Source: Hydractinia symbiolongicarpus
Lineage: Eukaryota; Cnidaria; Hydrozoa; Anthoathecata; Hydractiniidae
Assembly (NCBI RefSeq): GCF_029227915.1
Contig: NC_079885.1
Coordinates: forward strand, 23,933,001-23,997,000
Reading direction: 5' to 3'
Length of the DNA: 64,000 nt
The notes under the pieces are model-generated. The model did no database searches. It was given only the letters and a program-made list of their open reading frames with translations, and was not told where the DNA came from. Both the position numbers and the translations under genes were made by a program. Shown piece by piece: positions 54,895 to 64,000 of this stretch; the stretch's first letter is position 1, and every line of letters starts with the position of its first letter.

Positions 54895-56516
54895 CTAGCC
54901 AGTTTCTTATAAAGTGATTTCTTATAAACAAAAGTGTACTAACTAAAGCTCGTGAGCTTGTATTAAAACGCAAATGTGTCCTACAAGAATGGAAATTTTA
55001 GCCTCTCTGAGCACCGACACGGGAGTCGTCGTGTGTTCGAATCTCATCTTGGTAACTATTTTTACTTTTTTTTTCTTTTTTCTTTTTTAAAAAGATAAGA
55101 CAAGTTTTCAAAACACTTGTTTAACTAACTAGTAAATAAAGGTGTTTCCACCAAACTTTTTAAAAGTGAATGTAGGCAGAATTAACTGAATTAATGAATT
55201 TCGCAAATTTTGGGGTTTGTGGGTTTGTGGTCTTTCTTCTTCCTGTCAGTCAGTTCACCCAAGACGGACCCATCGAAAATTAAAAGTTCAAGGGATTTTC
55301 CGTTCAGGAAGGTCTCACAAATCAATTTTTAAAAATAAGTGTGTAACAAATATTATTGCGTATCTGAATAGTAAAATATGTCGTGTCTAACTTCGTAACA
55401 AAAATCCCAATTTGATAGACGGCTTTTTGTAAACTTTATTCGCGAGGTTGTTTGCGTATATCATACGTCTTGTTTCTTTTTAAAAAGATAAGTGTTCCAA
55501 AGCTTTATTCAACTAACTGGTAAAGTAAAGGTGTTTCCAAGAAAGTTTTCAAAAGTGAATGTATGCAGAAATAAGGTCTTCCCAAATGCCTAAAAAGTAG
55601 TCTGCAAAAAATAAAATTTCCACAACAATACGTAACAGAAAAACGAAGACGCTCCACTATATATAAATAATGGCGAGAACGAAATTCTTTTCGCTACGCT
55701 AATGACACGCCAACATAGAGAAATATGATTTCGGAAACACTTCGAAAGAACATAATTTTTCTGATTCCGTTCTTGTTATTTGTCTCCGCGCCATAAGTGC
55801 ACAGGATTCTTTTTACCGAAGTTTGCTGTTTGTGACAATTCTGGTAATATTTTTTAAACTGCAGTTATTTCTTTTTCGAACAATTAAGATTTACTTGTAT
55901 ATTATTTTTTTATTTTGCTTTTTCTCACTGAGTGACTTTCTTATACCCCGTTGTTTTTTTTGTTTGGTTTTTTTTTTTTTTGGGAGGGGGGGTACTGAAT
56001 TACTGAATTTCGCAGATTTTAGGTGGGACTTGTGGTCTTTCTTCTTCCTGTCAGTCAGTTTACCCCAGACTGACCCATCGAAAATTGACTTTTTGAAGAA
56101 TTTTCCGTTCAAGAAGATCTCACAAATCAATTTTGAAAAATAATTGCGTAGTGCGTAACAAATATTATTGCCTATTTGAATAGCAAAATATGTCGTGTCT
56201 AACTTCGTAACAAAAACACAATTTGATAGACAGTTTTTTGTAAACTTTATTCGCGAGGTTGTTTGCGTATATCATACGTCTTGTTTTCTTTGATTAAGCG
56301 ACGGTGGTTCTAAATGTTATCCCATGATTTAATTTTTACAATTGTAAATTTAAAATGGCAGGACAATTTCTTCTTAGATAATTGCCCATCCCCCTTCTCA
56401 CCCAGGATAATCCTGACGTAATCTCCCCAAGAGAGACAGGGTCGAGCGAAACGGCAACTCCAGGACCCTGACAAAAACTACCCCTGGATAATTGTGCTCC
56501 CAGCCAATTAGGCTCA
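54895..56516. repeat. Direct ~300-bp repeats in AT-rich sequence
   Basis: Copy 1 at 55187-55485 and copy 2 at 55992-56288 share GTGGTCTTTCTTCTTCCTGT, CAGTCAGTT, GACCCATCGAAAATT, AATATGTCGTGTCTAACTTC and GCGTATATCATACGTCTTGT. A second pair (55085-55180 and 55480-55575) shares AAAAAGATAA, TTCAACTAACT and AAAGGTGTTTCCA. No ORF. Copies about 800 bases apart could be ends of a small non-autonomous element, but I see no conserved terminal dinucleotides. Confidence 0.5.
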
Positions 56517-56644
56517 TCTCTTTAATAATATCTGTATTCCGTCTGTCTGTTTGTGTGCAAGAAAAACGTTGTGTTACGAAAACACGAAATGCGATATATA
56601 AAGGACGGGTGACACCGTGGATTTTTCCACGGGCTACCGACAAG
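56517..56644 (+). mobile_element. Short Helitron-type element, first of a tandem pair
   Basis: Starts TCTCTTTAATAATATCTGTA and ends with hairpin CCGTGGATTTTTCCACGG and GGCTACCGACAAG, a decayed CTAG end. Confidence 0.7.
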
Positions 56645-56865
56645 TCTCTTTAATAATAGCCGTATTTTTTCTGTCTCTGCGCGGACCCCCTGCTGAGTTA
56701 CAAAATCGTGCTACGGAAATACGAATATCAAATGCGATATATTTTTATCCACTTTATTGCCACGGGTAAATCTGTCTCTGCGCAAAATGGTACCGCAAGT
56801 AGCGAGGAACACAAAATGTGGTATTAAAGAACGGACGAGTGGATTTACCACGGGCCACTGACTAG
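56645..56865 (+). mobile_element. Short Helitron-type element, second of a tandem pair
   Basis: Begins TCTCTTTAATAATAGCCGTA with no gap after the first copy, and ends CGTGG-type hairpin arms (GTGGATTTACCAC) then GGGCCACTGACTAG and TT. 56866-57978 to the right holds no gene that I recognise. Confidence 0.75.
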
Positions 56866-57978
56866 TTCATTATAACACTCGATCAGCAAAAAGTTATATG
56901 AAGAAACAATAGCAAATTGCTTCAAAATTCCAGTAATATAAATATAATATATATGTATCCATGGAAACGCTTACTTACTGTAACATTTTAACTTTTAATT
57001 TGTACAAAATATACACTCTGATGATGTCTACTGGAATGTGTAGACGAATATATATTTTTCAAAGAAAATCGTTTAACATCCCTCTGATTTTTACAATGAT
57101 TAAGCTTCTGGTTATTTTATTTATATTCAAGTTCTATGCCCGAAATGATATTTTCCAACATAATTTTGGCTTTTTCAGGAGTTATTAGGCCTACATCGGC
57201 TATATTTTAGTCTTACTAACTGGTTTTTTTTCGATGTATTTTTCAAAATTTATGGAATGTCGGATAAATACTTTTATCTGACGAAATATATCTCTGATTC
57301 AGCCCTGAAATTTATGTGATGCTTCTGAGCACGATTAAATTTCACTTAGACAAATATCGTCAACCCTAATCATTCCGTGCTATAGGGGGGCGAGTGTCTC
57401 GCCTGTGAAGGGTAGAAACACCCCACCTCACCAACTTTACTTGTGTTGGGTTATGTGTGTTCCAACTTGATGTGTGTCACATGACAATTAAGAAATTTTT
57501 GCTGACGTAAGCATTCTTTTTTAAAAATCCAGTTTTCACAGATCTTTGTTTGCCATATATTTTTTATTTGCTTAAAAATATTCAAACTTAAGTAGAACAT
57601 CGGAAGGACAATAACGGCCTTGGGCGTAAATAGTAGCAAGTTAATAGTAATAGTAGTAGTAGTTAGTAGCAAGGGGCGTAAAGTGGTTGATCTATCTACA
57701 ATCCACATAAAGACCTAAAATAAAGAAAATACCATGTGGACTTTTATTCAGGCCCGGCGAATTAGTTTTGAAAGGGAGTAGTCTAAACCATATAATGACT
57801 TCCTAGTCACCTTGGGGGACTCTACTTTGGCTTAAAATGATTTAAATTCATTTGTTATGAAGCTATTATATTTATGAAAATTCGAAGTTAAATGCCTTTA
57901 TACTAATTATCACTGAGAACGAAATGAAATAATAAGTAAAACCAAAATTACTTCCCTCTCATCTGGTGCTTTTTATCA

Positions 57979-58083
<105 letters not shown>

Positions 58084-58591
58084 AATTAAAATAACTAAAA
58101 TTAACAAATCTTTTCGAAATAGGCTCGTTGGTAAAAACGTTGGTACAGAGTTTCGTTTGGTGTAGAATTTAAACTAAATAATAAATATATGTGTATTATA
58201 ATTAGCGCAAGTTTGAATTACTCCTCAAAGCAAGGTAAAAATGCGAAAAAAAGTAAAATGTGACCAGACAACATATAAATGTTGTTAAGGCACAGAATCA
58301 TCCTGTTTGTAACAGTTTTTTTGAGCAGCACTTTTTGGGCGCAGTTTAATTGCCATGTTTTCCCCATTAACGAACATTTTCACATAACGAATTAATACGA
58401 ATAAGGTACCCGCTAAGCCACTTTTTTACAAGACTGATATATAAGATTATTTGATCCATCTATTGTTTATTTTGCGTGTTCAAAGGTAAACATAAATATT
58501 TTTTCTGATCAATGATTATCTACTTAACATAGACAAAATGGCACGCTATAAATTTACTATTCCAGAAATAATCTAAATATTTTTTTATGTG

Positions 58592-58760
58592 GCGCGTGGC
58601 CTTGTGTTTATGGAGTTCGCTTCGTAATCACAAGGTCCGTGGAGTCCACAGCGCGGGCATGTTTTGCAAGCGCCTTTGCCACAGCTACGGGTCAACCCAT
58701 GCCATGTGAGGGAAATTGGGTAGAAAATGCCGGTGTAAACTTAATGTATGCATTCTGAAA
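58592..58760 (+). mobile_element. tRNA-derived SINE candidate
   Basis: GTGGCGCGTGGCC, TTCGCTTCGTAATCACAAGG and GGTCCGTGGAGTCCAC follow the spacing of a tRNA with A box, anticodon arm (CGT) and B box, though both boxes are degraded. The body has CAACCCATGCCATGTGAGGG and AATTGGGTAGAAAATGCC. Confidence 0.55.
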
Positions 58761-58829
58761 CAATTTAATTTTGTGGAAAAGATTTGTAAAATTTAAAAAA
58801 AACACAGCTTAAAACCTGTTTTTACTTAA

Positions 58830-59777
58830 GGCGATTCCCCTAGAAAAAAGCTATATCGCAGAGGATTGTCTTTTCTGAAGATACTTGGTGAGGATATCAT
58901 AGTATGTGGCGGGACGACAAAATTAATTCAAAAATTTCATTGATTGGTTGCCATGGTTACCCGTTGCTAGAAGAGGTATAGGCAAAATATGACATTTTGC
59001 TGCTCGACGCCTAGCCAAATAACTGAATAACATGCGTTATTTAAAGCGCCTTTTTGGCCGCTTTTGTTCCTCAAGGGTCACGTTTATGGATTGAGTGAAG
59101 CGCATTTTCGCAAGGCTGACTTGTCTTCCGGAGTACTGATGCGTTATTTTTTGGACGACAGAAAAGCTAAAACAGGGCGAAACAGGCAATATCTCGACAA
59201 AATAACTGAAAGACAAAACTCCGATTTGAAAATAGGTTTCATTTAAACAGTACGTGGTACTAATGCCTGCATCGACAGAAGAAGTTGTAAAGCGTGTGTG
59301 CTTCGATCTTGAGAATTCTTGTTTCGCGTGGATTCCGAGCTTAAACGGCAAAAAACTTGTTTAAAAATTATTTATGGACATTCTTGACTTGAGTCTAATT
59401 GATGACGAGTAAACTCTGACGAGGTCACTTCGGAGCATGCATCGATAAGACAGCTTTCTGACTGCGTTTGGAATACCACATTTAATATTCAGAACTGTCA
59501 TATATTGCCTTAGGAGGCCCTAAGTATCATCTAGCTATTGCGAAGAATTAAACATCGAGAGAGGGGCAAGAAAGCCGTCTAAAAATGCAAAAATGGTTGC
59601 TATGGGCGTTGCTATGCATCTATATTTGCCGTCGGTTGAAAAAAGTGCCAGAATGCGCAATACAAACCTAAATTTGTCATAAGCACTACTTGCCACGGTA
59701 TTCTAAGATGAATTTGCTGTCAGAAAACAGCTAAAAGACAATTCTTGAAATTTAGAATTTTTTTCTAGGGGACCGCC
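58830..59777. mobile_element. 948-bp non-autonomous DNA transposon, TTAA target site
   Basis: Left end GGCGATTCCCCTAGAAAAAA after TTAA (58826-58829); right end on minus GGCGGTCCCCTAGAAAAAAA after TTAA (59778-59781). The interior has no recognised coding sequence. The ends differ from the Kolobok at 32300, so it is a different family. Confidence 0.8.
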
Positions 59778-60064
59778 TTAACAACATTGTTTTATTTTAC
59801 GAGAAAAGTTCCCGTAAAAGTTCAAAAATTAATCGTAACGCCAGGCTGAGCGCTTAGTACTGGCCATTCAGCATATCCGTATGGCCGTAATACCCTTATC
59901 TATAAAAATTTTATCTCAACTTTGGTTTAAAAAAAAATACAGGAAAAAGCCTGTTGTTACCCCATCCAGCTAAAACAATAACGGAGTAATTTTATTTGTA
60001 AAATAAGTTTTCATGACAATAATAAAAGGTATAGCTACCTTACTGCATTTAGCATAAGAATACT

Positions 60065-60150
60065 AATTAAGAATTTCTGGGTACCGCGGATCGAATCCCG
60101 CTCGCTGCTTGGCAGTATGTTAGTGATGACTAAAGTAGTTCTTCTTCAAT
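60065..60150 (+). mobile_element. SINE fragment
   Basis: GGATCGAATCCCGCTCGCTG and GGCAGTATGTTAGTGATGAC, then AGTAGTTCTTCTTCA, match the 3' part of the copy at 60297. The A-box half is missing. Confidence 0.6.
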
Positions 60151-60296
60151 ATGACTTACACGCATTATACTCGCCTGTCATGATCAGAGGTCTGATCGGG
60201 CTGTTGAGAATGAAATACGGATGTGCTATGATAAATATTCACCTACATGTAAAAACACCATCCGGATAAACTATCTGAGTTCATCATTAACATATT

Positions 60297-60430
60297 GCTG
60301 CACGTAGTGTAGTGGGTTCGTCTGCGGCTCACAGTTCTCGGGACCGCAGGTCGAAACCCGCTCGCTGCTGGGCAGTATGTTAGTGATCAGCAAAGTAGTT
60401 CTTCTTCACTAAGAATTTCAGTGTAGTTAA
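60297..60430 (+). mobile_element. tRNA-derived SINE
   Basis: TAGTGTAGTGGGTTCGTCTG contains an A-box-like word and CAGGTCGAAACCC a B-box-like word about 35 bases later, followed by the body GGCAGTATGTTAGTGATCAG and AGTAGTTCTTCTTCACT. It matches the fragment at 60065. Confidence 0.65.
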
Positions 60431-62150
60431 ACTGCATTTGATTACTTTTAAATTAAAGCCACATATAAAAACACAACTAGTTGGATAGTCACAAAAAAAA
60501 GAAATTTGACTAGGATAAGGAGCTCTTATACCTTGCTAACTGAATAACAAATTTAAAAGATTAGCAATAATTTAGACTACAAACCTTCAAAATGGACACT
60601 ATTACATTAGATCGTCCACCAAGCACGCCCGTCATTGATAGAACTTACGGAGGGTGACGGAGGTTCATAATTGAAATGACGTTCATATTTCACGATTTTT
60701 AAATTTTGTTTTTTGTTTTTGATAACACGCGTATTTTTTTAAAAAAACGTTAACTGTAACTATTTTTTTTTTAATTAATGAAAAAATAAAATAAATAGCA
60801 CACTAACATATAACAAAATGAAATGATGCGTATACGGATAGTCCATCAAATTCAAAACACACCTTTTTTTTCCCTTGCTTTTCTCTTCCACCTCTTTGCT
60901 ACTAATGATGAACATCCTAGGTTTCTTGATGGTTTGGTCTAAGAAAGTCTATATTATTATTAATTATTATACTGCTAAATTCGAAGTCCGTTAATTCGAA
61001 CAGTTTTTTTCGATCCACCGGCTAAAAAACGCTCGCTAACTCGAACATTTGCGCACTCATAATCCAATATTGTAATAAAAATAAAGACTTTTTTTTACAT
61101 TAATAGTGGTCTATAATTTCTTTAACTTTTTAATAAATTCTACATTTCCAGTAAAATGGAGTTTACAAGGTACCTGGAGTTTAACTTTAAACATTGTAAC
61201 ATATTCTTCTAGTCCTCAGTAAAGAATTTTGAGAAAATATATCCGAATTCTAATTTCTTCCCTATTATCTGATAATTCGAACACTCGCTTGGGTTAACAG
61301 GCAACCTCATTGTTTAAAGAAAAAATCTTCCAAAGCTAGCCGTTGACTTTTGACTAATGGTTATTTCATACGCAATTCATTTTGTGTTTTCGTCTTTGCC
61401 GATATAAGTCAAATAATTAGACTGCATTCTTGAAATTTGACGATGTCACGTCATGATCGTTTTTGGCGTAACAGCGACATTTTGTTGCTAGGGCTTGTTG
61501 CTAGGGCGGACTCCATCCAGTGAATAGAAAAACAACTTTATGTTAATTAAAAAACATTTTTATCTTTTCAAAAGATGTGAATAAACAATTACGTGTGTGA
61601 AGTTTCTAGCAAAATACTTTATTTATAAAATCTAAATAAGAAAATATCCTAAAAAAAGAGAATAAAAATTTGTTTTGTATATTAGGAGCCTAAGTTATAT
61701 AGCCGGATTTTCACTCGGACAGAACGTAATAGATATAGTGCTAGCTTTTAATTGGTCAATTTCCTAATTTTTCATTTTTATCTGAATATTTTTAACCAAT
61801 TAGCTTAATTCTCATCAGAACAACCAATCAGGGCGAAGCAAAAAAACTTACTAACCAATCAGGTTCTGTTCTATGAGTGAAAATGAGGCTTGATAATTTG
61901 CTTTCTCTATACCTGTCTGTACTTTTTAAACTAAAGCGAAGTGTTGGAAAAGTTCCTCTCTCTTAGTATATCGAGGTGTCGTGGCGAAAAAGCTTACAAA
62001 AATTCAAAGAGTGAAACATCACCGTGTTGTTACCGTCTTTAAAACAATTAAAAGAACGCGCTTGGCAGAAATTGCAAAAGTTACAACCGATATACAGCTA
62101 GCTAGCAATGTGTGTATGACAGTGCAAAAAATTTAAAAAATGCACATTAA
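60431..62150. other. AT-rich, no gene seen
   Basis: Repeated AATTCGAACA and CTCGAACA words (60975-61060, 61265-61285) hint at a decayed small repeat. Otherwise nothing supported. Confidence 0.45.
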
Positions 62151-62153
62151 TAA

Positions 62154-62381
62154 AAGGGAAATAATTTTTTTGCGAGTAGTAATTTTCGCGAGTTTAAATA
62201 AGTTTATTTCGCAAATTAATATAAAATAGTTTCCTCATAAATTCAAATGCATGCTCAGAAAAAGTAAGGCATGGAAATTTAAATATAAAACCATCAATTT
62301 TCACGAAGTGCACTTTTAAAAAAAAATATATCAAACACAAAATTTCGCAAATTTCAATTTTAGCGAAAATTAATTCCCTTA
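62154..62381. mobile_element. Foldback MITE
   Basis: Left end AGGGAAATAATTTTTTTGCG and right end (minus) AGGGAATTAATTTTCGCTAA, with GCGAATTTCGC-type words between. Non-coding, about 228 bases. Confidence 0.6.
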
Positions 62382-62481
62382 AAATGACAATCATAAATAA
62401 TCAAGCCTAGGCACACTAATCCAAACTAATTAAGCCGTTAGAAAGCTAGTCACTAACATTGTTAATGTTAAAAAACCTTAC

Positions 62482-62610
62482 CCTTTTTATACTAATTCTT
62501 CTTGAATTCGCGCAGTAAGTTGATTCCCTAACCGTTGCAGTCACATTCTTTTTTCGCTTTTTTTGATCCTGCGCGAAAATTAATAGGCGCAAAAATTAGT
62601 ATAAAAAAGG
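62482..62610. mobile_element. Small MITE
   Basis: CCTTTTTATACTAATT at 62482 and its inverse AATTAGTATAAAAAAGG at 62594-62610 frame a 129-base element with inner GAATTCGCGCAG/CTGCGCGAAAATT arms. Confidence 0.7.
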
Positions 62611-62868
62611 AATTAAGTATCTACCAAGTCTAAATAGTTACCGACAACAGCATACATAAGATTTTGTTCAAACGCCCACATCCAAAAGATTTTTAAACGC
62701 TAAAACACAGCCACTATATCCTAAGTATATTTCTTTTTGTTTCGATAAATATCTCTTTTTTCTTTCGCTTTTTTTTATAAATACCCAAAGACCAACATAA
62801 AATCACCAAGCATGTTATTCTCTTCCAGTTACCACGCGCTGGAAATGAATAAATCCCAGAATGTTCCT
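62611..62868 (-). other. DGAT1 3' flank
   Basis: Non-coding sequence after the DGAT1 stop on minus; probably its 3' untranslated region, though no clear poly-A signal stands out. Confidence 0.4.
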
Positions 62869-63863
62869 TTAGTTCGGCAAATTATGCACAACCAGGTAGT
62901 CATGGTAATACATCATAATGGCCATAGGCTGGCCGATTATCAGAGACAGCCACACGACTATGTTACCCCACGGGTTCTTCATGTAAGATGTCATCACAGC
63001 CAGTGGAACTTGCATAAGCATTGACATGAAAGCCCAGGGTTTTAACATTCTTAGTGGAATGCTCACGATGTACTAGAAAAGACAAAATACAAATGTTAAA
63101 AAATAAAGAAATTAAAATCTAAAGAAAATTATCTACTAGTGCAAGTAATTTTACTTGGTTTCAAATGGATGTGTCATCTTAGAATGAATCCAATGTGAGA
63201 TTACCCTACTGCTCCTACCTTCCGGGTACTAATTTTCGCGAAGGGTATCTTGAGGTATTTCTATTTCACAACTTTGGCCAAAATCCGCAAAAAAACTACG
63301 TGCGAAAAATTAGTGACATTTTAGGCAATCTTTAGCAAATTTATTCAATACAAATGGTAATGAACTTTTGTTGTAACAAAAAAGTATTGTAAAGGCGGGT
63401 ATTCACTGAACCGGAATTGGTCGAAACGAGAATTACTTCCTACTTTTGCATCGATCAACTCCACAATTTTCGTTTAACTCGTCTCAAGGTGTTTAGCTAG
63501 CGCACAAGGAGTCTACAATATTCTTTAAAAAACCTAAAAAAATCGTCAGATAAAAAGAAAGTTGAATTTCTTTCATACCTCGTGAAAGAAAGCACTGATG
63601 AAAAACACAAACAAACTGGCTTGTATCTTGGTGTAGCCATTGCGAAGAAGTGGAGCATAAACATGTCTAAAAGTTAAGAAAAACAAAGCTGATACAAAAC
63701 GTCTGGGAGAACTATGCTGCTGTAATTTGATAAAAACGTAAGCTGATGCGAAATTTCTGAGAGAACAGTGTGGTTATCATCCGATAAGAAAACATACCTT
63801 TTTGCCCATCTGTGGATTGGTATATTCCAATTTTGCCAAAAATAGGTGATGTTTGGTGAATTC
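62869..63863 (-). CDS. DGAT1: Diacylglycerol O-acyltransferase 1, last three exons
   Basis: Three exons on minus with GT/AG borders that join in frame. 63863-63798 gives [20 protein letters not shown]. 63666-63579 gives [20 protein letters not shown] and FFISAFFHE, with the MBOAT active-site His in FFHE. 63072-62869 gives [19 protein letters not shown], then [19 protein letters not shown] and [15 protein letters not shown], then TAA. The text matches the C-terminus of animal DGAT1, the ER membrane enzyme that joins an acyl-CoA to diacylglycerol to make triacylglycerol. Final membrane helices are visible in [16 protein letters not shown]. The 5' part lies beyond the right edge; 63864-64000 looks intronic. 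Frames are intact, so this is a functional host gene end. Confidence 0.93.
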
Positions 63864-64000
63864 CTAAAACACACGAATTTTCATATTGAGCGATGCCTGT
63901 TGGTTGAAACGTGCTGTAATCCACTGCGCCGTCTGTTTTAATGAGGCACATTTGTTAGGACTCCTCGCATTGTTATTGATATGGCTGGTTTAAAAGCTAA

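Noticed and set aside
54990-55055. tRNA gene with TTCGAATC B-box-like word
   Set aside because: The T-stem and acceptor stem do not pair and no A box with correct spacing was found.
59037-59351. 104-codon ORF on minus
   Set aside because: Lies inside the TTAA element, with no recognisable domain and no sister copy to support it.
62812-63024. 70-codon plus-strand ORF
   Set aside because: Antisense shadow of the last DGAT1 exon.

Overview
This window reads as a piece of an AT-rich invertebrate genome. Real genes are split by spliceosomal introns, and most of the sequence is nested transposon debris. The mix suggests a cnidarian, possibly a hydrozoan: THAP transposases, P2X7-type intracellular domains, GIY-YIG Penelope elements, Helentron-like elements and restriction-like-endonuclease LINEs. 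That assignment is an inference from family content only. The one clear host gene is the 3' end of a diacylglycerol O-acyltransferase 1 (DGAT1) gene on the minus strand at 62.9-63.9 kb.

Region 0-13 kb and 31-37.3 kb: broken copies of one retroelement family. Its pieces can be lined up from several copies as pre-RT region, reverse transcriptase, CCHC zinc knuckle, R2-type restriction-like endonuclease (RPD-x13-E), ubiquitin-specific protease (USP, peptidase C19), then a long hairpin-rich 3' module array. The RLE-to-USP order recurs in three copies that share the same 3' modules. This is the best candidate here for an undescribed system. A YqaJ-like relic and a piggyBac relic interrupt this region.

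Region 13-21 kb: a GC-rich minisatellite, a small Helitron-type element, a dead LINE RT fused in frame to an RGG-rich exon, and long AT-rich stretches. Region 20.6-28.6 kb: an autonomous-type Helitron/Helentron on the minus strand, with a 2A-like motif, OTU protease, zinc motifs, HUH Rep and Pif1 helicase. It is interrupted by a recent insertion of a ~295-bp repeat between Rep and helicase, and 144-bp hairpin tandem repeats lie downstream. Region 29-31 kb: an RPA-like OB-fold ORF split by a precise 827-bp non-autonomous Helitron.

Region 32.3-35.6 kb: a complete-ended Kolobok-type DNA transposon (TTAA target site, terminal inverted repeats). It carries a truncated THAP transposase and a convergent P2X7-intracellular-domain gene, and it sits inside the LINE ORF. 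Region 37.8-54.9 kb: an EEP-nuclease/Pif1 relic and a head-to-tail tandem duplication (38,438-46,500 and 46,501-54,894). The two units diverged by insertion of a hAT element and by replacement of a HECT-like exon with a Penelope-like element. Region 55-62.6 kb: SINEs, MITEs, a TTAA element and microsatellites. Almost all transposon ORFs carry frameshifts or stops. Several are single-base changes in homopolymers, so assembly error cannot be excluded for any one of them.
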